64,000 nucleotides of DNA, taken from contig NZ_MORL01000006.1 of NCBI RefSeq assembly GCF_001870735.1, positions 186,001-250,000 of the forward strand, read 5' to 3'. Every line of letters begins with the position of its first letter. The stretch's first letter is position 1. The notes beneath the pieces were generated by a model that had not been told where the DNA came from, did no database searches, and worked only from the letters and a program-made list of their open reading frames with translations. Source of the stretch: Arsenicibacter rosenii. Its GTDB lineage: Bacteria; Bacteroidota; Bacteroidia; Cytophagales; Spirosomataceae. The translations under genes and the position numbers were made by a program. This document shows, in pieces, positions 52,105 to 61,779 of this stretch.

Positions 52105-54819
52105 ATGCTTCGTCTCTTTTTCTTACTCATTATCTGTCCGGTATGCCTAACCGGTTTTGCGCAATCGTCTCATCCGCATATTCTGGTAAAAGCGGGGGAT
52201 AAGGCCCTGGTTCTGGAAAAAATCCGTACGCAGCCATGGGCCCGGCAATCGTTTGATAACCTGCTCAAACACGTTGACCCCTACGTTGAGCGCCACCAGA
52301 CCGATCCCGACTGGATCCTGAGCCGCTATCTGATGAACCGGGTGCCCGGTAAACGCTATACTCGTTTTTATTCGGATGCGGAGGGAACAGCCCTTGTCCG
52401 GTATGCCGGTGATGCGCCTGTGCCGACGGTGCGTGTGTCGCCTCACAAGCGCCCGCCTATTGCTCCGGACGGCTATCGGTTCCGTACGCCCCGTATCGAG
52501 GAACTGCTCCCCAACGATACGTCGATGACCATGCGGCTTCAGAGTTCGGGTCCGGGCAAGGCGTGGGCCGTAGTCGATCCGCAGCACATGGTCGAGGTCA
52601 TTAACGGCAACATAAATCAGCTGGTGCTTGAGGCTGCCATTGCCTATTGGTTAACGGATAAACCGGTGTATGCCCGGTTTGCGGCCGATGTGCTGAACCA
52701 GTGGGCACGCGGAGCCTCCCGTCAGTATCCCATCGAAGGACCCTGCCGAACCGGTTTTCTGTCTATTCAGACCTTGGGTGATGGAAGTTACGAGCCCATG
52801 ATGCTGGCGTATGATTTTCTGTACGATTACCTGCGGCAGGCTGGCTATGAAACGGGGTATTACGAACCGGTATTTGACCGGTTTGCCCATACGATGGCCT
52901 TTCGCGGACTCTGGAATAACAACTGGTTTGCGGCCGAAACGCCGGTACTGGTCTTTTCGGCCTTGTCGCTCGAAAACAGGCAGCAGCAGCGTTATTACCT
53001 CGACTTCATGACACGCCGTGACACCATTGCCGGTAATTGCGGGCAGTTGGCGTTACCCACGGCGATGGAAAAATGGTTTACGCCGGATGGCCACTGGAAG
53101 GAGCCGGGCGGATACCATAATTTTCCCGTCAGCAGTCTGCTCATTTCCGGCGTGGCGCTCGAAAACGCAGGGATTCCGGTATTTCAGCAGTATCCGGCTT
53201 TGTTTCAGGCGTCGTATGTGATGTTGAAATACGCCTTTCCGAACTATACTGTTTCGTCGTTTGGCGACACCGGCCGGCCGATGCAAAGTGCGGAATGTCT
53301 GGAAATAGGGGTGGCCATGGCGCAGAAGTATAACAGCCCCGTGTTGGGGTCGCTGCTGGCGGCGATGGAGGTTGTGCAGAAAAAGCAGGGCTACGACCGG
53401 AGCGAGTCCGGGTATATGGGCTTACTGTGCTTTTTACCCCGGATTCCGGAGGCAGGCGGGCAGCAATACCAATGGCCGCGCAGCGGAGAACTCGATTTTG
53501 CCAAATGCTACCTTCAGCGCAACGGGACCGATCCCGGAACAGGATTGATGTATGTGGTGCAGGGTGCCAGCTATAACCACAACCACGCCAACGGCATGTC
53601 GGTTGAACTATATGGTGCGGGGCGGGTCATGGGTATTGACCCTGGTAACGGACCAAGCTACGAAGACCCGATGCACACCGGCTATTATGCCCAGTGGGCG
53701 GCACACAACACGGTGGTGGCAGATGGCCGTTCGGCGTCTGTGCCGTATTTCAGAGGCGGCGGCGGTACCAAGAATATGGGCGAAATAAAACTAATGGCCA
53801 TGGAGCCGCGGGCCGGACAGGCGGCGGTTTCGGCAGAATGCTCGTTTACGGATACCCGTTATACCGATAAGGCGACAGGAACGGGGCAACAGCGCACCTT
53901 AGCCATTATCCGGACCTCACCAGAAACCGGCTACTACGTGGATATTTACCGGTCCGACAATGCCCGCAGCAACGAGTACCTGTACCACAACGTGGGGGAT
54001 GCCGTGCAGCTGCTGGGCGCAGACCGGAAACCGCTACCGGTTGAAGCGGCCAGTCTGCCGATGGCAACCGATGCCAATGACCCGCCGGGCTTCCGGCATT
54101 TTACGGCGGTAAAAACACCGGTTGGTAATTTACCGGTAAGCAGTGCCGTTTTCAGCCTGACAGCAGGTATCCCTGCGTTTATGCAGGTGCACACGCTGCC
54201 GGAAGAAGGCCGGACCATGTACGTCGCCCAGGCTCCCCGTGCCGGGACCGCCGAGGCCGTGTATCAGCAGAAACCGGTGCCGGTGCTGGTTATGCGGCAA
54301 ACCGGCGAATCCTGGAACCGGCCCTTTGTCGCCGTTTACGAGCCATTTACCGAAGCCGGATCGGTAAGGGCCTTGACGCGGTTACCTGCTGACAATCCGG
54401 GAGCGTTTACCGCCTTTTCGGTCGCGAACCGGAACGGTAGCCGTCAGCTCATTTTGCAGGCTACTGATGCGGAGAAGGAGCATAAAACCACCAATACTGG
54501 TTTCCGGGGATATTTCGGGGTGGTAGGTTTGACCAGTGACGGGCTTTCGTATTTGTACCTCGGTGAAGGGAGTATGATTCAGTCGCAGGGATACACACTG
54601 CAAACCGGCACGGCGGCCGGTTCGGCAAACCTGACTGTTGACGGGAAACGGCTGCGGATTACCTGCCGGCAGGCAACAGCGGTCAGTATTCCGGCGGGTC
54701 GTAAAGCTGTGTTGACGGTGGCCGGTAAGCAAACGGCATTACCTGTCCGCAGAAACGAAGTTGGTGCTGTATCATTTACCGTTCCTGCGGTGACCGATGG
54801 ACTGATCATAATCGATTAA
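52105..54819 (+). CDS. Heparinase II/III-family polysaccharide lyase (large)
   Basis: A 904-aa secreted lyase. The start at 52105 (MLRLFFLLIICPVCLTGFAQ) gives a signal peptide; the frame upstream lacks one. The N-terminal half is an alpha/alpha toroid (VEVINGNINQLVLEAAIAYWLTD, SIQTLGDGSYEPMMLAYDFLYDYL, NNNWFAAETPVLVF). The second half is a Hepar_II_III beta domain with GASYNHNHANGMSVELYGAGRVMGID and AQWAAHNTVVADGRS, carrying the conserved His/Asn residues. The substrate class is uronic-acid-containing polysaccharide (alginate, heparin/heparan or similar). It forms one operon with the second lyase 13 bp downstream. Confidence 0.9.
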   Translation: MLRLFFLLIICPVCLTGFAQSSHPHILVKAGDKALVLEKIRTQPWARQSFDNLLKHVDPYVERHQTDPDWILSRYLMNRVPGKRYTRFYSDAEGTALVRYAGDAPVPTVRVSPHKRPPIAPDGYRFRTPRIEELLPNDTSMTMRLQSSGPGKAWAVVDPQHMVEVINGNINQLVLEAAIAYWLTDKPVYARFAADVLNQWARGASRQYPIEGPCRTGFLSIQTLGDGSYEPMMLAYDFLYDYLRQAGYETGYYEPVFDRFAHTMAFRGLWNNNWFAAETPVLVFSALSLENRQQQRYYLDFMTRRDTIAGNCGQLALPTAMEKWFTPDGHWKEPGGYHNFPVSSLLISGVALENAGIPVFQQYPALFQASYVMLKYAFPNYTVSSFGDTGRPMQSAECLEIGVAMAQKYNSPVLGSLLAAMEVVQKKQGYDRSESGYMGLLCFLPRIPEAGGQQYQWPRSGELDFAKCYLQRNGTDPGTGLMYVVQGASYNHNHANGMSVELYGAGRVMGIDPGNGPSYEDPMHTGYYAQWAAHNTVVADGRSASVPYFRGGGGTKNMGEIKLMAMEPRAGQAAVSAECSFTDTRYTDKATGTGQQRTLAIIRTSPETGYYVDIYRSDNARSNEYLYHNVGDAVQLLGADRKPLPVEAASLPMATDANDPPGFRHFTAVKTPVGNLPVSSAVFSLTAGIPAFMQVHTLPEEGRTMYVAQAPRAGTAEAVYQQKPVPVLVMRQTGESWNRPFVAVYEPFTEAGSVRALTRLPADNPGAFTAFSVANRNGSRQLILQATDAEKEHKTTNTGFRGYFGVVGLTSDGLSYLYLGEGSMIQSQGYTLQTGTAAGSANLTVDGKRLRITCRQATAVSIPAGRKAVLTVAGKQTALPVRRNEVGAVSFTVPAVTDGLIIID

Positions 54820-54832
54820 CTGACAAAACGCT

Positions 54833-56782
54833 ATGAAAAAACTCTTCCTGCTTTGCTGGTTGCTGGCAACAACCACCTTTGCCCAACCACCCGCTGATCT
54901 GCTAAGCGGTAAATACACGAAAGAACAATTGCAGCAGGTTCTGATTCCGCAGGCAGGCTGGACACCTTTCCCGAAACGTGAAGACCGGGCGGGCTGGACC
55001 AAAGCCGACCCGGCCATGATGCAGGCAATCGTTACCAAAGCAGCGTCGTATCTGAACTATGACTGGCCCTATATTCCGGCCACAAAATCACTCCTGATTG
55101 AGCGCACCGGCGACCGTGACGAATACCAGACGGTTAGTTTTCAGAAGCGCGATGTACTGGGGCTGTTGTTACTGGCTGAAATTCACGAAAACAAGGGCCG
55201 GTTTATCGATCCGATTATCAACGGCGTGTGGTCGATCTGCGAGGAGTCGTTCTGGGGCGTTCCGGCGCACCTGCCGAGAGGCAAACAATATGGCGGGTTG
55301 ATGGATGTGTCGAAGCCGTTTGTCGACCTGTTCGCGGCTGAGACCGCGACCTATCTGGCGTGGGTTGATTATTATCTGGGTGATAAGCTGGATGCCGTCT
55401 CGCCGCAAATCCGGAAGCGGATTTACTACGAGACCAATAACCGGATTTTTAAGCCGCTGATGACGCAGCACCACGGCTGGATGGGGTATAACAAAGACGG
55501 ACGCCGGCCGAACAACTGGAATCCGTGGATTTGCTCCAACTGGCTGAATTCGGTTTTACTGCTCGAACGGGACGATACCAAACGCGCTGAGGCCGTGGCG
55601 AAACTGCTGGATGTGCTCGACGAATTTCTGAATCCGTATCCGAAAGACGGTGGCTGCGACGAAGGACCCAGCTATTGGGGAGCTGCTGCGGCATCGTTGT
55701 ACGACAATATTGCGATGCTGAATCTGGCCAGCAACAATGCCTTTCAGTATGTTTATCAGGATGAAAAATTCCGGAACATGGGTAAGTACATCTACCGTGC
55801 CCAGATCAACGAAAAATACTTCATGAACTTTGCCGATGCCGACCCGCAGCCGGGCATGGCCGCTACCATGATTTACCGTTATGGCAAGGACATTAACGAT
55901 CCGGATATGATGCGCTTCGGGGCGTACTACCGGAAAGCGGAAGACGGTAACCTCGGCCATTTTCATTTTTTCCGGCATTTCTATTCGCTCTTTATGCAGG
56001 ATGAATTTAAGCGTGCGGAGAAAGGGCTACCCCTGCCGAAAGATGTCTGGTTGCCCGATCTGGAGGTAATGGCCGCCCGTGACCGCGAAGGAACAACCGA
56101 TGGCTTTTATGTAGCGGCCAAGGGCGGTAATAACGACGAAAGTCACAACCATAACGATATCGGAAATTATGTGGTGTATTACAACGGTTTACCCCTGCTG
56201 ATTGATGTTGGCCGCGGCACATATACCCGTAAAACCTTCAGCGACAAGCGTTACGAAATCTGGTATAATTGCTCGGATTACCACAACCTGCCGACCATTA
56301 ACGGTAAAACCCAGCCGCCGGGCGCAACCTTTAAGGCGGCCGGTGTGGCGTATCAGCAGGGACCGGCCTTCGCGCAGTTTTCGCTTGATATAGCCAGGGC
56401 ATACCCGGCTGAGGCAGGAGTGAATACGTATCAGCGTACTGTACGACTGAATCGTACCAAAAACGTACAGATCACCGATGTGATCAGCCTGCAGCAGGCC
56501 GGTTCCATGACGCAGCACCTGATGACGGTTTATCCGGCCGAAGTCCGTAAGCCTGGTGAACTGGTCATTCATTACGCCCCGAAAGGCGGTGAAGCCAGGG
56601 ATTTTGTCATTACCTACGATGCCGGACGCATGGTACCGACGGTAGAGAAGGTAAAGCTGGAAGCCATGGAGGACGGTGGTATTAAAGCGAAATGGGGTGA
56701 CACCATTTACCGCATTAATTTTAATGTACTGAAACTGAAAACGGCTGACAAACTGGTGTTTACGGTGTCAGCATTGAAGTAG
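54833..56782 (+). CDS. Heparinase II/III-family polysaccharide lyase (second)
   Basis: A 649-aa secreted lyase with signal peptide (LFLLCWLLATTTFAQ). Toroid region about 60-380 (CEESFWGVPAHLPRGK, FAAETATYLAWVDYYLGDKLD, GGCDEGPSYWGAAAASLYD). Hepar_II_III domain about 400-640 with the hallmark GGNNDESHNHNDIGNYVVYYNGLPLLIDVGRGTY and DYHNLPTINGK. Two different lyases of this family in one operon suggest stepwise endo/exo cleavage of a uronate polymer. Confidence 0.93.
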   Translation: MKKLFLLCWLLATTTFAQPPADLLSGKYTKEQLQQVLIPQAGWTPFPKREDRAGWTKADPAMMQAIVTKAASYLNYDWPYIPATKSLLIERTGDRDEYQTVSFQKRDVLGLLLLAEIHENKGRFIDPIINGVWSICEESFWGVPAHLPRGKQYGGLMDVSKPFVDLFAAETATYLAWVDYYLGDKLDAVSPQIRKRIYYETNNRIFKPLMTQHHGWMGYNKDGRRPNNWNPWICSNWLNSVLLLERDDTKRAEAVAKLLDVLDEFLNPYPKDGGCDEGPSYWGAAAASLYDNIAMLNLASNNAFQYVYQDEKFRNMGKYIYRAQINEKYFMNFADADPQPGMAATMIYRYGKDINDPDMMRFGAYYRKAEDGNLGHFHFFRHFYSLFMQDEFKRAEKGLPLPKDVWLPDLEVMAARDREGTTDGFYVAAKGGNNDESHNHNDIGNYVVYYNGLPLLIDVGRGTYTRKTFSDKRYEIWYNCSDYHNLPTINGKTQPPGATFKAAGVAYQQGPAFAQFSLDIARAYPAEAGVNTYQRTVRLNRTKNVQITDVISLQQAGSMTQHLMTVYPAEVRKPGELVIHYAPKGGEARDFVITYDAGRMVPTVEKVKLEAMEDGGIKAKWGDTIYRINFNVLKLKTADKLVFTVSALK

Positions 56783-56793
56783 TCCGGACACGC

Positions 56794-56826
56794 AACGTCC
56801 CGAAACTTCAACACTTTCGGGACGTT
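56794..56826 (+). terminator. Terminator of PUL 2
   Basis: Perfect 12-bp stem AACGTCCCGAAA / TTTCGGGACGTT, 12 bp after the last lyase gene. Confidence 0.75.
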
Positions 56827-57353
56827 AACCAGAGGGAAGGGGCTCGGAGCCCCTTATCCCGGACGGCTTTGGCCAGATCACCGGCCAGGTCGCGGTACGG
56901 GCCTGTGTCCTGCGCATTCCAGTTCCACGCCTGTGCATTGGGCCATAGCGTAAAGCATTCGTGGTGTTTCGAGGTCAGGACAATGTATTTGGCCCCGGAC
57001 TGTTTAAACACCGTGGCCCACTGATCGGGATTAAACAGCTCGGCCTTAAACCATGACGCAAACCCCTGATACTGAAAATTGCGGCCGTAATTTTTCTCGT
57101 GAAAAGCCACAAAATCAGGGTGTATTTTCAGGTTTTTGGCAAAAAGCCGCTGCCGAAGCCGTCGGCGTTTGACTTAGTAGCCCTGGCCGGGACCGAATAC
57201 AACCCCCAATGGATGAAAATGCCGAATTCGGCGTCTTTAAACCAGCCCGGTACAGCGTTTGTCGGGCGATGCCCGGTCGGCGCTGTACGGTTGGGCCAAA
57301 ACGCCGGTAAGTGTGAGAAGAAAACTACTGATAAGTAAACCTGCGCGGATCAT
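56808..57353 (-). pseudogene. Decayed alpha-L-fucosidase (GH29) gene
   Basis: The ATG at 57353 begins a signal peptide (MIRAGLLISSFLLTLTG...) but runs into a stop after about 38 codons. In another frame, WFKDAEFGIFIHWGLYSVPA, the GH29 N-terminal signature, appears at about 57170-57240. In the frame of 56808-57110, ASWFKAELFNPDQWATVFKQ and SGAKYIVLTSKHHECFTLWPN continue the same family. Homology stops near 56855, so about two thirds of the normal GH29 length is missing. At least two frameshifts plus a 3' truncation. Confidence 0.85.
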
Positions 57354-57442
57354 AACGGGTACTGTTAACTGATGTCGGTCAGCGTCACCATGCGGCCGTC
57401 GGCAAAGGCAAATACTGATCTTCGCGGTTTGTCATAAGGAGA

Positions 57443-58294
57443 TCATTTAGAAGCAGGATACAGCATCCTGAATGCATTCGAAACCGCCTGATGGCCGATG
57501 GTGGCGTGGTCTTCCTGCGGCAGGTAATCAAAGTGTACCGAGACCTTCGGGTTTTTGCCCGCTTTCAGTTTATCCGCCAGCAAATTGGCATCCACTTCCA
57601 TCACCCGCGGATTCGCGCCAGGTGTAAGGCCTTCCTTACCAACGCCGATATAGACCGCAGTGGGCCGGGCAAAACCGGCTTGTAGTATCGGTGCATCCTG
57701 TTTCAGCAATGAGCCGTTATCCCACCACAGGCTTGGGCTGATGATGATGTATTTATCAAACAATGCCGGTTTTTTCAACAGGATTTCGGTCGCGAGCAGG
57801 CCGCCTAACGACTGGCCGATCAGGGTCTTGCTTCCCGAAACGCGGTATTCTTTTTCAATATATGGTTGCAACTCTGATTCGATAAATGCCATAAACTTCG
57901 CCGACTGGCCGGCGGTTTTGTTGCGTTGCCGGTCCGATTCGATGGTGGTCGGGTAGGTAAAGTCGCGGCGGCGGTCGACGTTGGTAATGCCTACCACAAT
58001 GGATTTAGGAATGTGGTTTACCCACGGAAACGTACTGAACTGCACCAGCCCTGCTACGTGGATAAAATCTTCGTCAATCGAACCGTCGAGCAGGTAAATC
58101 ACTGCATATTTTGTCGTATCCTGTGCCGAATATCCGTCGGGCAGGTAAATATTCAGCACCCGCCGTTCGCCCAGCACCTTCGACTGAATGGCATCAACCA
58201 CGCCGATGGTCAGTGGGGCTTTTGGCTGGGGTTTCTGAGCAAAAGCCGGTATTGAGAGTAAGCAGTAAATAAGAACGCGCAGGTGTTTGTGCAT
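57443..58294 (-). CDS. Secreted alpha/beta-hydrolase esterase (EsteraseD/Fes-like)
   Basis: A 283-aa secreted esterase. The start at 58294 (MHKHLRVLIYCLLSIPAFAQ) gives a signal peptide; upstream codons lack family resemblance. YAVIYLLDGSIDEDFIHVAGLVQF is the core strand and oxyanion region, LIGQSLGGLLATEILLKKP holds the nucleophile Ser in G-x-S-x-G, and DYLPQEDHATIGHQAVSNAF contains the catalytic His. Matches the putative esterase family (siderophore or carbohydrate esters). A remnant of about 20 codons ending VTLTDIS lies just downstream at 57367-57430. Confidence 0.9.
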   Translation of the reverse strand: MHKHLRVLIYCLLSIPAFAQKPQPKAPLTIGVVDAIQSKVLGERRVLNIYLPDGYSAQDTTKYAVIYLLDGSIDEDFIHVAGLVQFSTFPWVNHIPKSIVVGITNVDRRRDFTYPTTIESDRQRNKTAGQSAKFMAFIESELQPYIEKEYRVSGSKTLIGQSLGGLLATEILLKKPALFDKYIIISPSLWWDNGSLLKQDAPILQAGFARPTAVYIGVGKEGLTPGANPRVMEVDANLLADKLKAGKNPKVSVHFDYLPQEDHATIGHQAVSNAFRMLYPASK

Positions 58295-58332
58295 GAGATG
58301 CGGGTGTAATGTATAGAGATGACGTGAAGATA

Positions 58333-58833
58333 CTATTTCCCGCGAAAGGATTTCACCAGAAAGAACGTTATCAGGACAAACTGAACCAGCAGCGTCACCG
58401 GCAGAAACCAACTGCCTAACCCGTCGGTTTTTCCGGTAGCGTGTCCGATGGTTTCGATGGTGAGAAAACCAAACAGAATCAGTACGCCAAGTTTCATACA
58501 GCGCATCATCCGGGTTGCGTTGGTGTACTGAAAACGAGCATTTTCCGGCGTTACCGGAACACCAAAATTAAAGGTATGCGGGAACCGGTTAACGACCGTC
58601 ATGCCGGCAAACAGCACCGTGGCAATAACCGGCAGCAGCACAATCGCTGCTTTTTTACCGAATCCGTCAGCTTTACCGGCGAGATTAAAATGCGTCGGAA
58701 TCCTGTCGGGGAGATCCGCGTATGAGATCAGGACAAGCAGCCAGATGCCGGCCAGCATAAGCCAGCCAGCGGCTTCAACGATTTTGTCAGCAGGGGTGAG
58801 GTCAATGCTGAGTTTGGGGCGCTGGTTCTCCAT
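58333..58833 (-). CDS. DUF1648/SdpI-like integral membrane protein
   Basis: A 166-aa protein with four predicted membrane helices. The first contains WLMLAGIWLLVLISYADLPDRIPTHFNLAG, the DUF1648 signature (P-x-H-F-x-x-x-G) found at the start of SdpI-like immunity/signal proteins. It ends in a basic KSFRGK tail. It starts 8 bp after the stop of the YiaA-like gene, so the two are co-transcribed. Function unknown. Confidence 0.85.
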   Translation of the reverse strand: MENQRPKLSIDLTPADKIVEAAGWLMLAGIWLLVLISYADLPDRIPTHFNLAGKADGFGKKAAIVLLPVIATVLFAGMTVVNRFPHTFNFGVPVTPENARFQYTNATRMMRCMKLGVLILFGFLTIETIGHATGKTDGLGSWFLPVTLLVQFVLITFFLVKSFRGK

Positions 58834-58841
58834 TAGTTTTA

Positions 58842-59249
58842 TTACGCAGAAGGCGTGCCCTTACCGGCTTCCTGACTGTCGCGGGTATTCTTCTGTACCG
58901 CGATGGCACCGAAAAGGGCCAGCATGAAGGCGAAAGCGTAATACCCCTTTTCGCTCGGCAGAATGGTCGCATTCCAGAGGCCGATAATCAGCAGTACGAT
59001 TGATAAAATAGTGGCAAACCAGCAGATACCGTAATAGAGATCGGTTACCGGAATGCCTTCCAGCCGGTCGCGTACACTTTTTTGCAACGACACAACGGCA
59101 AACAACCCGAGCATCAACACGGTGAAATAATAGCCTTTTTCGTTGAGCAGCATTTCGGCCCGCCAGAGGCCAACGAGGTAACCAACCATGCCGACACCGA
59201 GGGCCACCCACGAGGCAGCAATAAATGCACTTGATGTTTTCTGAGCCAT
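58842..59249 (-). CDS. YiaA/YiaB-like inner-membrane protein
   Basis: A 135-aa protein with two repeats of a two-helix unit: [49 protein letters not shown] and a second [50 protein letters not shown]. This is the yiaA/B two-helix domain in tandem. Function unknown in the family. Confidence 0.9.
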   Translation of the reverse strand: MAQKTSSAFIAASWVALGVGMVGYLVGLWRAEMLLNEKGYYFTVLMLGLFAVVSLQKSVRDRLEGIPVTDLYYGICWFATILSIVLLIIGLWNATILPSEKGYYAFAFMLALFGAIAVQKNTRDSQEAGKGTPSA

Positions 59250-59349
59250 TTCTGGTAGTTGCTATGTTTTAGAATTGAGGTTAAAAGCGGTCCGGAACTC
59301 AAATCTATCAGGTGCCTTCTGATTGTCAAATGTTTATTTATAAAATGGC

Positions 59350-59389
59350 AAAAAGGTGGCCTTTGTTCTTCAGCAAAGGCCACCTTTTT
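59350..59389. terminator. Terminator between amidase and YiaA-like genes
   Basis: Perfect 16-bp stem AAAAAGGTGGCCTTTG / CAAAGGCCACCTTTTT with an 8-base loop, a classic intrinsic terminator for the amidase gene and bidirectional by symmetry. Confidence 0.9.
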
Positions 59390-59407
59390 GCGTAAACCGG
59401 GATTATC

Positions 59408-61069
59408 TTACAGTTTCGGATGCTTTTTATGCCATTCCGTTGCATCCTGATAGGCTTTGGCGACGGCCAGCACTTTGCCTTCTTCATAGAGTTGCCCCAT
59501 GAAGGTGATGCTTGTCGGCAGGCCACGCTGGTTGAACCCGTTTGGCAGCACCACACACGGATGACCGGTCAGGTTGGTTAGGGTCAGGTTTCCGCCCGCA
59601 TAGGCCGGCGACACATAAACATCGACCCCCGCCTTCTGCAACACCTGATGCATGTCGTTGATGAGCTTCGTCCGGATCCGGTTGGCCTGGATGTACTCAA
59701 CCGCCGGGATAAACCGCGACGACCGGAACTCGTTTGGCCAGGCGTTTTTGCCCTGCCGGACCATCTGATCGTCTTTGTTCAGGCGGGTCAGCTCGTCGAA
59801 GCCGGCGGCCCCTTCAATGCCGATAATCATCGTCAGTGCCCCGTAGCGGAATTCGGGCAGGTCGATAGGCACAAGCTCGGCACCGAGTTTACGCAGCACA
59901 CTCAATGACAGCGAGTCGTTGGCGCGGCCACCATACCGGCTCTCAAACCCTTTTTTTACATAACCGATTTTCATTCCCTTCAGCGAAGGCAGGGGCGCAT
60001 ACCGGAACGGCGCTGATACTACCGTCTGGTCCTGCCCGTCTGGTCCGTAAATGGCGTTGAACACCAGCGCACAGTCTTCTACCGTACGGGCCATAGGACC
60101 GATTTTGTCCATGGTCCAGCTCAGGGCCATGGCTCCGTGGCGGCTCACACGGCCGAATGTCGGGCGCAGGCCGGTAATGCCGTTTACCGTCGAAGGCGAG
60201 ACAATTGACCCCAGCGTTTCGGTACCAATCGCAAACGGCAGCAGCCCTGCTGATACCGACGACCCCGAGCCCGCCGACGAACCGCTGGAGCCGGTTTTGG
60301 TATCCCAGGGGTTGCGGGTCATACCGCCAAACCAGACATCGCCCATGGCCAGCTCACCCATTGAGAGCTTGGCACACAGCACGGCTCCGGCCTGTTCGAG
60401 CTTCTGAATCACCGTGGCATCAAGGTCCAGTACCTGATCTTTGAATGGCACAGAACCCCATGTTGTTTTGTAGCCTTTTTTGGCCAGCAGATCTTTCGCA
60501 CCGTAGGGAATGCCATGGAGCGGCCCGCGGTATTTACCGGCCTTCAGCTCGGCATCGGCCCGACGCGCCTGGGTTAGGGCGAGATCTTCCGTCAGCGTCA
60601 CTACGCAAAGAAGCTGAGGACTGTATTTTTTGAGCCGCTCCAGGCAGAATTTCGTCAGTTCTTCAGAACTGATTTGCTTCGTCCGGATTAGTTCTCCCAG
60701 CTGGGCAACGGTATAAAACGCCAGTTCGTCGCGGTTGGCGGGCAGCGTTACGTTTCCGGCCGGTGAGGCTTTGAACGAAGACGGGCCGGCCGGCAGTTTA
60801 AACCCGGCTGGCTGCGGATTGAAGTAAATGGCCGGTGCCACATCATTGGTCAGGGCCACTTTCCGGATGGTTTCGAAATCGTTGCGCTGGTCGTTCAGGT
60901 TATCGAGCATCGAGTCGCGCTCAGCCTGCGAAAAGTCGAGTCCGAAGACCCGCGAGGCGGCCTCGGCAAGATCGGCGGTGACTGGTTTTTTAGGATCATC
61001 ATTGGCGATGAAGGCCCCCGCCGTAAAGCTGAGGATGCAGGCGGCAACAGGTAGAAGTTTGCGTTTCAT
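59408..61069 (-). CDS. Amidase-signature family hydrolase, secreted
   Basis: A 553-aa amidase. The start at 61069 (MKRKLLPVAACILSFTAGAF) gives a signal peptide. The amidase-signature triad is visible: Lys in PYGAKDLLAKKGY, and the two Ser in GSSGSSAGSGSSVSAGLLPFAIGTETLGS. An N-terminal helical extension (about 30-140) precedes the AS domain. GatA-like enzymes without GatB/C neighbours and with a signal peptide act on peptide or aryl amides in the periplasm. The exact substrate is unknown. Confidence 0.92.
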   Translation of the reverse strand: MKRKLLPVAACILSFTAGAFIANDDPKKPVTADLAEAASRVFGLDFSQAERDSMLDNLNDQRNDFETIRKVALTNDVAPAIYFNPQPAGFKLPAGPSSFKASPAGNVTLPANRDELAFYTVAQLGELIRTKQISSEELTKFCLERLKKYSPQLLCVVTLTEDLALTQARRADAELKAGKYRGPLHGIPYGAKDLLAKKGYKTTWGSVPFKDQVLDLDATVIQKLEQAGAVLCAKLSMGELAMGDVWFGGMTRNPWDTKTGSSGSSAGSGSSVSAGLLPFAIGTETLGSIVSPSTVNGITGLRPTFGRVSRHGAMALSWTMDKIGPMARTVEDCALVFNAIYGPDGQDQTVVSAPFRYAPLPSLKGMKIGYVKKGFESRYGGRANDSLSLSVLRKLGAELVPIDLPEFRYGALTMIIGIEGAAGFDELTRLNKDDQMVRQGKNAWPNEFRSSRFIPAVEYIQANRIRTKLINDMHQVLQKAGVDVYVSPAYAGGNLTLTNLTGHPCVVLPNGFNQRGLPTSITFMGQLYEEGKVLAVAKAYQDATEWHKKHPKL

Positions 61070-61161
61070 GTAGTTAGGTTGATGCATTTAACCTCAAAAT
61101 ATAAAACGGCAGTCCGACAGTTGCAAGCCTGATCGATAAACAGCAGTAATGCCCCGACAGA

Positions 61162-61773
61162 TTATTGATTCGCTAAATCCAGCAATGTCCGGTGGAGCGT
61201 AGCGAGCTGGGGTAAGAGGAGTTGGCCTTCGTCGTTGTAGACAATAAAATCCGCAATCCGGAAGCGTTCTTCATCGCTGATCTGGCGGGCAATGATGTTC
61301 CGGATTTCGGTTTCGGAGCGGTGCGGGTCGCGGCGGTGGATGCGTTCAATGCGTACGGCTTCCGGAGCATGCACCACCACTACCTTATCAAGGGTATTAT
61401 GATCACCGGCCGCCTTCATCAGCGCCGCTTCCTTGATCACATACGGATAGTGCTGCTGCTGCACCCAGTTTAGGGTATCGGCATACACGCGGGGATGAAT
61501 CAGGCCGTTCAGCTGCCGGAGCAGATCGGGATTATGAAACACGTGTGAAGCGACAAAGGCGCGGTTGTATTGCCCCTGCACATCATAGGCTTCTTTGCCA
61601 AGGAGCCGGATGATGTCTGCTTTCAGAATCGGGTCGTGTTGGGTAAGCCATTTGGCGCGGTCGTCGGCGGCATAGACCGGCACTCCGAACGCCTGGAAAA
61701 TCCGGCAGACCAGGCTCTTGCCCGACCCGATACCACCCGTAACGCCGATCTGAAGCGGAGAATGCGTGCTCAT
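61162..61773 (-). CDS. coaE: Dephospho-CoA kinase
   Basis: A 203-aa kinase catalysing the last step of coenzyme A synthesis (phosphorylation of dephospho-CoA). P-loop GVTGGIGSGKSLVCRIF at the N-terminus, substrate region GVPVYAADDRAKWL, lid motifs VVVHAPEAVRIERIHRRDPHR and ARQISDEERFRIADFIVYNDEG. Length is standard. The gene follows the YbbR-like gene by 6 bp in a Bacteroidota-typical cluster. Confidence 0.96.
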   Translation of the reverse strand: MSTHSPLQIGVTGGIGSGKSLVCRIFQAFGVPVYAADDRAKWLTQHDPILKADIIRLLGKEAYDVQGQYNRAFVASHVFHNPDLLRQLNGLIHPRVYADTLNWVQQQHYPYVIKEAALMKAAGDHNTLDKVVVVHAPEAVRIERIHRRDPHRSETEIRNIIARQISDEERFRIADFIVYNDEGQLLLPQLATLHRTLLDLANQ

Positions 61774-61779
61774 AAAAGA

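Noticed and set aside
56808-57110. Short frame taken as an intact 100-aa gene
   Set aside because: It is the middle part of a frameshifted and truncated GH29 fucosidase rather than an independent gene.
57367-57430. Possible C-terminal relic reading FADGRMVTLTDIS
   Set aside because: Only about 20 codons and no identifiable parent gene; noted with the esterase but not called.
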